A stretch of 64,000 nt of DNA from the NCBI GenBank assembly GCA_003117195.1, contig BDSI01000208.1:1-64000 (forward strand), read 5' to 3'. How positions within the stretch are numbered: position 1 is the first letter of the stretch; each line of letters opens with the position of its first letter. This stretch comes from Eudorina sp. 2006-703-Eu-15 (lineage: Eukaryota; Chlorophyta; Chlorophyceae; Chlamydomonadales; Volvocaceae). The position numbers were made by a program, and so were the translations under genes. Under the pieces are notes generated by a model. That model was not told the DNA's origin. It saw only the letters and a program-made list of their open reading frames with translations, and searched no databases. Below, piece after piece: positions 23,201 to 32,644 of this stretch.

Positions 23201-25628
23201 CCTGGGGAGGGCGCCAGGGGGGGTGCCTGGGGGACGCTGCACGTGCCTCGCTTTGAGCAGCCGGCCATCCGCCCCGAGTCAGCTGGCTGGACGCGCAGTC
23301 AGCGGCGCCGCAGCACGCGCGCCGGGAGGAGGGCTTTTGGGGGGGAGGCGCTCTGACGCTCTGGTGTGTGTTGGGGGGCGGCAGGGGTCGCGGAGGGTGT
23401 GGTAGCGTACCGTGTTTGAAGTCCGCCTGACTGACGGCCGCCTGCCCATGTACCCGACCGGGAAAGAGTTGGAAGGAGGTGGAGGTCGAACGCGTTGTCG
23501 GAGTCAGCGGCTGACACCGCGCCGCGGTGGTCCTGGCGGCCCCGCGACGGCTGTCCGCCGGCTCCCTGGAGCCGGGCCGGCCGCCCCTCCCCCTCCCCCT
23601 CCTCCCCAAATGCGCGCCTTTTACCCGTCCCATTTGTACCCAACCCCCCACCCAACCCCCCACCCAAACCCCACCCACCCACCCGCCCACCCAACTCCCA
23701 CCAAACTCACCCCGCCCCCGGCGCCCCACGCCCCGCAGGACCCCGCGGCCCGCTCCGTGATCCGGTACCTTGAGACCCAGCTGATGGTGGCGGATGAGCA
23801 TGGCGAGACCAACATGGACCTGGACGAGCAGGCGGTGACACGGTGGGGGAGGGGAGGGGAGGGGAGGGGGATGGGTGTCGCACGTACGGTAGAGGGTCGT
23901 ACACCGTACGGCATCGCCGTGCGCGTCAGTGACAGTAAGTCAGCGGGCCCGCCGCTCCGTGGTTGCGGGAGCTGGTGAATCAGGGGTGGGCGTCTAACGC
24001 CCGAGTGTAGGACCGTGCTGTACCTGGGTCCTCACCCCAGCGCCCCTCCAGCCAGCTCTTGACGTCCTTTGCGCCCTGACACGCTGACACGCTGACGTCC
24101 TGATACCCGGCCACCCAGGGTGCGTCTGGGTTTCTTCGCGCGCGAACACGCTGACACCCAGACACCCTGTACCCCGATTCGTTTCTGGGTCTGGTCTGGT
24201 CGGGTCTGGTCTGGTTTGGTTTGGGTTTCCTTTTTGACCCGAACCCCCCCTGTCCCTCGCCCTCTCCGCCCGCCCGCCCGCCCGTCTGCCCGCCCGCCCG
24301 CCCGCCCAGGCTGGGTCAGTTCATGGGTGCGGCTGTCAACTGGGAGGCCTACCGGGCCTTCCTGGACCTGTACTCGGGGCGGCACCCGGAGCTGCAGCTG
24401 GGGACCATTATGAGGGTGCGGAGGGGCGGGGGGGCCGGCTCGCGGTTTCGCTGTCGTGATTGACAAAAGGGGGGAGCAGGGAGGTTGAAGCAGAGGGGAG
24501 GGGGAGGGAGGGAGGGTGCGGTTGTGGAGGCAGTGGAGGAGGCGGTGGAGGGTAACGGCGTGGACGGGTTGGGTACCTTATGTAGCCCTGGAGCGAGGAA
24601 GTACAGTGGGAGGGTGTTGGAGAGGGAGGACTTGCCGGGGGGAGAAAGAGAGAGGGCGAGAGGGGGTGTAGTGAGGGGTCCTCCGGGCGTCAGTTGGGTC
24701 GGCCTGTGGAGCCGCGTGAGCCCTGAAATCGCACCGCCCGCACCGCCGCCACCCGGCGCTCCTCCCTCCCCTTCCCCCTAGTTTGAAAATGTCCACCAAT
24801 TTCCTTTACCCTCCCCTCCCCCGCCCCCACAATCAGGCGGCCGGCATGGGCGACGGCGACGAGTGGTGGGTGAAAATGCCCGACTACCCGTTCGACCCTT
24901 CTGACGACGACGACGACGACGACGATAGCTCCGAAACCGCCTCTTCCTCCTCCCCCTCCCCTCGGCCTGAGGTGGACTGGGTCCGGGTGGAGGCGGTGGC
25001 CTCCCTGGACCGCGACACCCTCGCCTTCCTGACCGAGCTGGAGGCCACCTGCTACTCAGAGGAGACCTTCATGAAGTGGTACTTCCATCCGGTGCTGGGG
25101 CCGCGGATCAGATCCGGATCTCTGCTGGATCCAGCGGCCGCCGCCGCCGCGGCGGCGAGCGGCGCCGGCGGTGGCGTCGGTGCCGCCGCCGCGGCGGCGG
25201 CGGCGGCCGCGGGAGGCGGCCTGGGCGGGAGTTTCGGCGGCGGCGGCGGCGGCGGCGGCGGAACCGCTCCCGGGTCGGGGTTGGACCCGGCGACGCTGCT
25301 GGCGCAGCTCTTGGGAGAGTCGCGGGCGGCGCAGGTTCCGGAGCTGTTACGGCAGGCGATGGAGGAGGCGGCGCGGGAGATGGATGCGGCTGGGCCAGGG
25401 GCGGGGACGGGGGCAGGGAGGGCAGCAGCGCAGGGCCGCGGGGCCGGGGGGCCGCGGCCGGGGGGGAGCTCTAGGGCCGGTGCGGGGGCGGGGACGGGGG
25501 GGGCGAGAGCGGAGTCCGGCGGCGGTGGGCTCGGGGTGGGGGCGGGTCGGGGCAGGGGAGAGGCCGGGAGGGTAGGGGCACTAGGTTGTAGCAGGCGGGG
25601 ACGGTGGCAGGTGGGGAGGAGGCTGTAG
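20229..25628 (+). CDS. Large low-complexity protein of unknown function, possibly organelle-targeted
   Basis: Five phase-consistent exons: 20229-21544, 21962-22142, 23739-23842, 24310-24415 and 24837-25628 (832 residues). ATG 20229 is the first in-frame start. The N-terminus (MNMLPVKPQPRQLWW..., then FPRCAAAHD) is basic with few acidic residues and looks like a plastid transit peptide (inference). After it come a segment QQMGVMQEAFSQMSESERQ, poly-Gln and Ala runs, a helical charged region (exon 1), a coiled-coil-like exon 2 (QQRSEDLAAQVAALLQ), the compact exons 3-4 (VIRYLETQLMVADEHGETN; LGQFMGAAVNWEAYRAFLDL), WWVKMPDYPFDPS, an eight-Asp run, EVDWVRVEAVASLDRDTLAF and a Gly/Ala-rich tail. No known catalytic motif was seen. 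Exons 3-5 are the best material for a homology search. TGTAA lies 220 bp after the stop. Confidence 0.75.
21571..21605 (-). repeat. Intronic TTTGAAAATGTC element, antisense copy
   Basis: The reverse strand reads GCAGTTTGAAAATGTCTATC then AATGTCCTTCACCC. It lies about 30 bases after the 5' splice site of intron 21545-21961. This is the only one of four copies in antisense orientation to its host gene. Confidence 0.7.
21661..21704 (+). repeat. Intronic GTGTTTAGAGAAG/CCCGCCCGACCC repeat copy
   Basis: GTGTTTAGAGAAGAGACCCG then CCCGACCCAAACCAAGGACC, almost identical to 1904-1950 in the kinase gene. A degenerate second copy follows at about 21720-21775 in the same intron. Confidence 0.75.
22905..23235 (+). 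repeat. GC-rich minisatellite of about 25-bp units
   Basis: Imperfect tandem units built from GGTGCCTGGGGAGGGCGCCA occupy the large intron 22143-23738. They leave long proline/glycine frames open on both strands that are not genes. Confidence 0.9.
24779..24817 (+). repeat. Intronic TTTGAAAATGTC/ACCAATTTCC element, sense, at a 3' splice site
   Basis: AGTTTGAAAATGTCCACC then AATTTCCTTTACCCTCCC runs into a pyrimidine tract ending at the acceptor 24836. The element therefore forms the polypyrimidine region of this intron. A second short motif, GCGGTTTCGCTGTC...TTGACAAAAGG at 24440-24470, lies near the intron's 5' end and recurs at 13171-13206. Confidence 0.8.
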
Positions 25629-27152
25629 CATATCGACTTGAGGAGGGGCACGGCACCGTGTAGCTACGGGGACACGTGTGCGTGTGCGCCATGTGGTGGG
25701 AAGGAAATCTGCGTACCGGCGGGCCCTGGACGCGCGTACGGCAGTACGGCAGGGGCGGTTGCGTCTGCGGCACGCCGTCGCGAGGTGGGGGGGCGGGGGT
25801 GAGAGAAGCGCATTTGTGTGTGTGCGCGTTTCTCTTCTCCTGCAGCGTGTAAGGCCCGCTGACGTTATACGGTACCGTATCCATCGGGGCCTTACACTGG
25901 CCATGGGCACCCACGATAACGACCGCCGAAGACAGCACTCGGCTCCCTGGCACGGGCATGAGGGCGGAGACGCGGTCGCCCCCCTTGCTGCTCTACCGTT
26001 GAAGTGCGCGTGACCCGCCGTGCCTCCCACCTCATTTCATTGATGAGGCGCGTGTGCTCAAAAACCCTTACCCACCCAACCCAGCCCTGGATGTGTACGG
26101 TGAGCCGGGACAGTCGGGTGGGGGCGGAGCGGCCGGTGGGGCCGGGGCTGCCCGGGGAGTCCGGTGACAACCGCCCAGACACACCCAGCCCGGCTGCCTG
26201 GAGCTTGGGGGCGCCTGGGCGCAACGTTGTCGTTCGCATTCTGTGGCTCGCATTCTGTGGCTGACAATTTTTTGAGGTGCGGGGCCATAGGTAAGAAGGG
26301 GTGCGAGTTCCACAAGACACCCCCCTCGCCCCCTCCCCTTCCACGATTTCCTGAGATGGACTTGCGCAGCTTTCACTTGGATGGGTGGGCGGGTGCGGTG
26401 ATTGGTGCGTTGTCATGACATGCATATCTGCACCGTCACAGGTCACACACACGACATCTGGCCACGGGACCCCGCGTGAGCTTGAGCTCCCGTCCAACTG
26501 CGAGAGCTTTAATCACCAGGAAGCAGCAATGCATTGCAGCAAACGACCCCAGCGCCGGACCGCCCGGCGAGGGCCACCAGTCCTCCGCCCGGGCCTGCCA
26601 TTCCACCGCCCATGGGGGGCCATGGGAAGCGCACTGAGCTCCTTACCACACACTCGCTGGTGGTTTTGTGGTTTGGGTCGGGCGGGTTTCTTATCGAAAC
26701 GCACTTGCTTGTTGGGCGTCCAACGAGACCGGCTCTGAGAGCTCAGTACGAATGTTCGTACAAGCTTATACAACACAACAGCACATGAGCACAACCATGT
26801 ACGACAACCATGCATGCTCGGTAAGCCCCAGCCCGCCTTCGGCAAAATTTCGAATCCAAACGCCCTAGGCGCAACGACGGACCAGACACCTGCGGGTCTC
26901 GTCAAATGTCAACGCAACGGCGCGACCACCTGAGATGCCGTACCTTTCTGCGGTACGGCCCTTGCTCGTGTCGTACCATTCAGTATTGAGCGCACCCTGT
27001 CTTTCTCTACTTCACACGCGAGCCCATGGCCGCCCATGAATGGAACGTGACCGTAAAAACCATGTGGCTCTGCGGCTGTCCTTGCCCTGTCCAAGACGAT
27101 GACGGTCGTACATACTGTGTACATCGTACGACAGTGCACACGACATGACGCG
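25629..27152. other. Intergenic region between convergent genes
   Basis: No supported gene. It holds the 3' UTR of the 20229 gene, an inverted copy of the GTGTTTA.../CCCGCCCGACCC repeat family at about 26655-26700, and several CGTACG-rich palindromic stretches (26805, 27100-27135). The 3' end of the PUB-domain gene lies at the right. Confidence 0.5.
25848..25852 (+). terminator. TGTAA poly(A) signal
   Basis: TGTAA is the usual poly(A) signal in Chlamydomonas-type algae. It lies 220 bases after the stop of the 20229-25628 gene, a normal 3' UTR length. Confidence 0.55.
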
Positions 27153-30100
27153 CTACCGCGGCTTTGGTCCGCCGGGGCTCCGCCGCGCGGGCGACGACCC
27201 CGCCGGCGCTGCTCTCCGCGCCGGGGACGATCCCGCGCCGCCCAGCTTCCGCGCGCCGCCGGCGGGCGACGACGACGACGACGCCGGCGGCGGCGACGCC
27301 GCCTTGGCCGGCGACGCCGCGGCCGCCGCGGCGGCCGCCGCCGCCAGCTCCGCGCGCTGCCGCCGCTCCGCCTTGTCCTCCTCTATGGCCAGTCGGATGC
27401 GGTCCTTCTCCTCCGACTCGTGGTGGAGCTTCTCCTCGCGCTGCTTGCGGAGTTTCTGGTGCGGGATTCCGAAACGTCGACGGGGGGAGGCGGCGTATAG
27501 GAAATTGGTAGACATATTCGGGGGGGAGGGGAGGGTTAGGGTGCGGCCACGAGACGTCACCGTCTCGGTAAGAGCGCCGCGACGACTACGGGGCGTCCGG
27601 GGCGTCCAGAAATCGGGGCGGCGCTGGTTCCTAGGGGGGTTTCGGAGCCGCGGGGTCGCCAGCCGATCCCCACGATGGGCCAACCCATACACAGCATACG
27701 GTAAGCGTTGTGTGCGACTGACTCCTCCTGACCCATACACCGCACACGAAACCACCCCAAGACCCCTTAACACCAACGATTTCCCATCACCCTTAAAAAA
27801 ACCACCCACAGCCTCCAGCGCTTCAGGGTGCCCCGCCTGCCGCCCCCACCCACCTCCGCCTTCTCGTGCACCGTCGCCAGCGCCCGCTCCGTCAGGTGGT
27901 GGGCCTCCTTCAGGACCCTGCGGGGGGGGGGCGGGTGAGGGGCGGGTGAGGGGGCGGGTGCGGGGGGGTGGGGGAGGCGGCGGATGAGGGGGCGGGTGAG
28001 GGGGCGGGTGACGGGGCGGGTGAGGGGGGTTGGGGGAGGCGGCGGATGAGGCGGCGGATGAGGGGGCGGGTGAGGGGGCGGGTGCGGGGGTTTGGGGGAG
28101 GCGGCGGATGAGGGGGCGGGTGAGGGCGCGGGTGAGGGGGCGGGTGACGGGGCGGGTGAGAGGGTTTGGGGGAGGCGGCGGATGAGGGGGCGGATGAGGG
28201 GGCGGGTGAGGGGGTTTGGGGGAGGCGGCGGATGAGGGGGCGGGTGAGGGCGCGGGTGGGGAAGCCGCAGTTGCCCCCTCATCCGCCGAGGTGTGAGGAC
28301 CTCGGCACACCTCAGCCAGGCCCCCTGCCCGCGGCCCCGGAGGGACCCGCTGCCGCCGTACTGCCGGGGCGTTGTTGCTGCTACTACTGCTGCTGCTGGG
28401 GCCGCGGCTGCCGCAAACATTTCTGAACACGACGGGGCCACAATCTGTGCCTTGAGATTCTTTTGTAATGTGGAGTAGAGATATTAATGATCAGAAAGCG
28501 TACACCACCAGGCAGTCGTACACCATGACGATGAGACCCATTACTGCCAGTGAGGGCGCTGCTCATCCGCCTTCCCGCTGTCGCCCTTCAACCCCCACGC
28601 CAACCCTACCTCCACCCTCTCCAACCCCACCCCACGCCCGCGACGCCGCTCGTTACCCGCCCGCCATCCCCTTCGCCCGCTACTCACTCACCCGAACCTG
28701 ACACTGTCCGGGGCGGCATCAAAGACCCAGTACTTCTCCATCTCCACCACCTGCACCATGCGCCATGTCGTCATGTTTATGAGGATAACTTAAAAACTGC
28801 CCGCGGGGCGTTACGGGGCGTGTGCTCAAGCGTTGATCCGCCCCGCCCGAGCTGCGTGTGATGGTGTGAATGTGTACGATGTGCCTGGTGTGCGGTGTTC
28901 TGCGAGGACGCCCGCCGGGCCCAGTGTGTTTAATGAGAAGCCCGCCCATAACCGCCCAAGCCCGCGCGTGTGTCTCCTAGGGTTTCCACGGCCACGCTCG
29001 TTGCATTCGTTGGAACCTTAAGGCAGGAGCGCGTGCAATGCGCGCGTGAGCCGTAGCGAGCGCGTGGGGTCAGATGTGTTTAGAGAAGCGACCCGGGGAT
29101 CACATGTGTGCTGTGTTAAGGACAGAGAGACCCGCCCGACCGGGGGCTTGCAGCGACTTGGTAGACCCTGCGCATTCAGCTAAACCACCTGTGCGGGGAT
29201 TGAGGGACACCCACCCATCCACCCACCCTGTCCCCTCCCCCCCTGGACCCACCCGGGGCACCCAGCCCGCGTGCAGCAGCAGGTCCTCCCCTCCCTTGAC
29301 CACCATCACCGTGTTCTTCAGCGTGTTGCTGGTGGCCTTCACCTGAGGGGACACGGCAGCAGCGGCAGCAGCAGGAGCAGGAGTAGCCGCAGCAGCAGGA
29401 GCAGCGACAACAGCAACACCAGCAACAAGAACAGCAGCACGAGCAGGAGCCGCCGCCGCCGCAGCAGCAGCAGCAGCAAGGGCAGCAGCAGGGCGGGTGA
29501 GAGGCACTCAGTTGGTGTTCGCCCGGCATGGCATCCGGCACGTGAGCTCTCGCGAGCTCACTGAGGGCTCACTCACCCACACCTCCTTCCCCAGCGGCAC
29601 AACACCCGGCCAGGCCCCCACCAGGCGATGGAGTCAACGCATGATAATGTCGATGGCGGACTTCAGCCCACAATGCGCAGAACGCAGACCGCACGGGGGG
29701 TGTGCTGGCTTGCCGACGCCGGGCCGCCCCACGTTGAAGGCATGCGACATGCCGGGGCCGGGAGCTAGCGGGCCGGGGGCTAGCGGGCCGGGGACTAGGG
29801 GGCTAGGGGCCGGGGGCGGGTGGACGTCGCTGCTCGCAGGAGCCTGGGGAGGTCATGCCGGGAGGGTGCGCTCCGCAGCACCCGCGGACGCCCCCGGACG
29901 CCGCACCCTGCGGTACTTCTCCTCCAGGGGGTTGTGGACGACGTTGCCGAAGAGCTGCCCGGATTTCGGAGGGAGGGTGGAGCCAGGGGCGGGAATAGGA
30001 CCAGGGTCGATTGGTTAAGATTGCGGGGAGGATGGTGGTTAGGTTTGGATGGCGGTTGATTTGCAGGCGTGTGAAACGATAGTGGGAGTTGGCCCGAATG

Positions 30101-30428
30101 AGATGCTCGCTTATGCAGAGAATTTTTGCGCATCAAAGACAGGGTCAGTGGAAATGTACCCATCCAACTGCACTCAACGCTCGGACCATGCCACTGCGTT
30201 CCGCTTGTGGTCGCTCCAACTCACTTTAATGCATGTTGATAAGCATGCCTCGATGTTGACTGGGTTATTGTGAAGGTAGTCTAGCACACGGTCCTCCAGA
30301 TGGCTACTGAACTTGCGACGCCCTTCCATAATCGCCTGATGTTCAACATGTTGTTTTGCAGACTCACGGGCATTCGGCGTTGGGTGCGCTCCCGCGCGGT
30401 CTGCGTCCGCTCGCGCTGTATCAGTCAT
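27153..30428 (-). CDS. PUB-domain protein, putative CDC48/p97 cofactor
   Basis: Six phase-consistent exons: 30428-30225, 29954-29907, 29342-29262, 28750-28692, 27917-27854 and 27455-27153 (252 residues). Residues from about 45 form a PUB domain: VLDYLHNNPVNIEACLSTCI, LFGNVVHNPLEEKYRR, NTVMVVKGGEDLLLHAGW and EKYWVFDAAPDSVRF. PUB domains bind the C-terminal tail of the AAA ATPase CDC48/p97, so a role in ubiquitin-dependent extraction or degradation in cytosol or nucleus is likely. A charged helix follows (EEKDRIRLAIEEDKAERR), the segment that precedes the UBX domain in UBX proteins. Here it runs into poly-Ala and an Arg/Ser/Pro tail, and no UBX domain follows. The start is the first ATG (MTDTARADADRAG); a second in-frame Met (MEGRRKF) is 33 residues on. 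Introns carry minisatellites and two dispersed repeat families. Confidence 0.85.
27494..27520 (-). repeat. Intronic ATGTC/ACCAATTTCC element, sense, at a 3' splice site
   Basis: The minus strand reads GAATATGTCTACCAATTTCC then TATACGCCG, about 40 bases upstream of the acceptor for the last exon of the PUB-domain gene. It shares TGTCTACCAATTTCCTATA with 13589-13624. Confidence 0.75.
27925..28262. repeat. GC-rich minisatellite in PUB gene intron
   Basis: Imperfect tandem units of GGGGCGGGTGAG alternate with GGTTTGGGGGAGGCGGCGGA in intron 27918-28691. They produce proline-rich minus-strand frames that look like HRGP sequence but lie between two phase-matched exons. Confidence 0.9.
28922..28966 (+). 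repeat. Variant copy of the intronic GTTTAATGAGA/CCGCCCAG repeat
   Basis: GTGTGTTTAATGAGAAGCCC then GCCCATAACCGCCCAAGCCC, nearly identical to 12236-12280 but in intron 28751-29261 of an unrelated gene. It is antisense to that gene. A further degenerate copy lies at 29070-29145. Confidence 0.7.
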
Positions 30429-32644
30429 CCAACGCGCTTTCCCTTACTAAAATAATATTAGCGGGGAATTTGTTGTGGTTCACGAGGAATATCAATGCGC
30501 AACACAGTCCAAAGTGTATGGCAACCAACCAACTACGTGTCAAGGTCGAGTTGCGAAGGTTGATTGGAGCTTCTAATAAGACCGTGAGTGAAGCACGTTG
30601 ACTAGATCAACATGAACATGCTTTGCAATCTACGCTCAGCCGCGTGGAGAGCATGATGATGCATGCTGTCGCGCGGTGCGTGTCGTCCTGGAAATGGTAT
30701 TCGTACAATTATGATCTTAGCCAGCTTTTGAACAAAATGCGCTTCCGACGTGGCAATTTAAGTGAGACGCCTTCTTTCGCAATCTCTTGGTTGCTGTTGA
30801 TGTATGGAACGCGCCTGGCTGCCGCGGCGTCGAAGCGCGCTTTTGCCTTCAGCAGATTCAGCGTGTCTGCCAGTGCCGGCCGCCCTGCGACCTGTGTTCC
30901 ACATCCATTCAGAGCCAATTGTCATGTGCGTGTGACGGCACGGCCGCACGGCACATACTCTGCCACTACTGGGATGATGTCGTACATGGTGTGCTGCAAC
31001 GGTATGCTGCGGAGGAGAGGCAACCTAGTGTGTTGGCCGGTGTGGCTGCACGGCCCCCCCCCCCGCAGGTGATGCAGGATGGGTGCGCAGTCCTTGGTAG
31101 GGAGGGGTTGATGCGATGAGGCGCCTAGTGACGAGCAATCTGGGCACGTTAGAACGCCCGGTCGGGAGTACGGGTCCACGATGTAACGGTTACGGTAATA
31201 CGGGTCCATCGTGCAACTGCTTGCAACGGTTAACAAGTAAATATGCTGCGCATGGGACTTTCGACCACCTTCCCACTTCTGGTGTATCATCGGGTCCAAG
31301 GGCTCGCTAAGGGCTTTTGACCCGCTCAACCTGCTGCCGGTGAGCTGTACCTTGCTGACGAAGCGTTGGTGGCGGTTGGCGGTTGGTGGCGTCAACAACG
31401 GAAGTGCCCCAGCTGACACTTCCACACCGCTGATCCCATTTGGGTTCTGCTGTAACGTTCGTTCATTCACTTCCACACGACAGCCCCTCCATCCTCCGTT
31501 GTTGTTCTAGCCAGCTTCTCCCAGCTGCTCCTCACTCAACGCATGTCCGCAAGTCCGCACCTCTGTCTACGTGCACTACATCGTAGCCTGTGTTGGCACG
31601 GGTCGATCGGTATGACCCGGTACAACTGGAGCAGACGGCACCGCGTGGACGGCAGTTGGGAGCGCATGCATTGCGGAATCCATCGCCTTCCGCCATGCAT
31701 TTCGGTTTCCCTGACTCAGGCACTTCCGGAACCCGATCTGCGAGTCTGTCCATTTGGCGTCTCCGTTCCGACGAAATTGTAGGCTGCTTGCCCGCTTGGC
31801 ATAGGTGACTCGAAAAATCACGCGCCACGACTGGACGTGGTGAGCGCGGGCTTGGATTCACACCCTGTTGTCAGGCTTTCCGTCAGGCTTTCCTCCTCCA
31901 TGTAAGTCTTGTGGGATGAATGGTTTCAATCTTTTCCCCATCTACTGAAAGGCTTTCGGAAAAGTGTCGGGCGAAGTTCCACTTGCACGGCAGCGGTTGG
32001 TCAACCGTAATACGCGTGGCAGCGCTCCAGGAAGAAGGAACGGACAACTCGCCGTTGCACGTGTACTCGCCGGAGCTGTCGCTCCTTTTGGGTAATCCCA
32101 AAGCAAACATTACTGCCGTGTCTTCATGTCGCATTTATGTTTCGGCGGGCGACGGTTGGCGCACGTTGAGATCGCTCGTCATGTTGTCGAGGTGTAAAAA
32201 GCAGGAATTGCGCATAAGCAAGATGTTATGTGAAAACAATTATCTAAGCCCGTGTTACGTACTAAACTCCCGACTCTAGTCCTCCTGCTCACACATTGTG
32301 GCAGCTGAACAGCATCGACCGAGAGGTTCACTTTCGCACCCGCAACCGCAGCAGGTACTTCTGCGATTAATCCTCGTATATGTTTTTTAATGTAATGAAA
32401 TTACCTTACTATACTAATGGAAAGGTAGGACTACTTGCGGACGTTCTCTGCTGTGGTCACGACGGGCGGCGACGCTGTCCCTCTGCAGTTACGGACGCCC
32501 TTTCATCAACACAAACCCGTTATTTAGAAGCAATTGATTAGCTCATCTGCGGCAAACGAACGTTACGGGCACAACCGCCACAACGCGCGAGGCACATACA
32601 GCACTGAGGACAACAGCTCCACTATCGATCCCCTTCAAGGGAAA
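30429..32644. other. Divergent intergenic region between the PUB gene and SRCR gene 1
   Basis: No firm gene. A minus-strand frame at 30918-30709 (ending ...KLPRRKRILFKSWLRS) and overlapping frames at 31883-32279 on both strands have mixed composition without splice or family support. They may be decayed element fragments. A family A repeat copy lies at 31042-31215. The region should hold the PUB gene promoter (left) and the SRCR gene 1 promoter (right). Confidence 0.45.
31042..31215 (+). mobile_element. Family A dispersed repeat, SINE/MITE-like copy
   Basis: Shares GGATGGGTGCGCAGTCCTTG and CGCCCGGTCGGGA...CGGGTCCACGATGTAACGG with 11828-11990 and 37943-38055. A second, shorter repeat of the CGGGTCCA...AACGGTTA end follows at 31199-31230. 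Confidence 0.65.

Noticed and set aside
22597..23801. Long Pro/Gly-rich minus-strand frames resembling hydroxyproline-rich proteins
   Set aside because: They fall on the GC minisatellite within a confirmed plus-strand intron. The flanking exons join in phase across it.
27455..28430. Proline-rich N-terminal extension of the PUB gene's last exon
   Set aside because: It is intron minisatellite. The acceptor at 27455 and phase-matched upstream exons explain the gene.
31883..32279. Coding-like frames on both strands (GEYTCNGELSVPSSW; KCRAKFHLHGSGWS)
   Set aside because: Strand cannot be decided, no splice partners were found and there is no family match. Possibly a decayed element. CCTCCAT/GTAAGT at 31892 resembles an SRCR linker donor, but the preceding sequence does not encode a linker.
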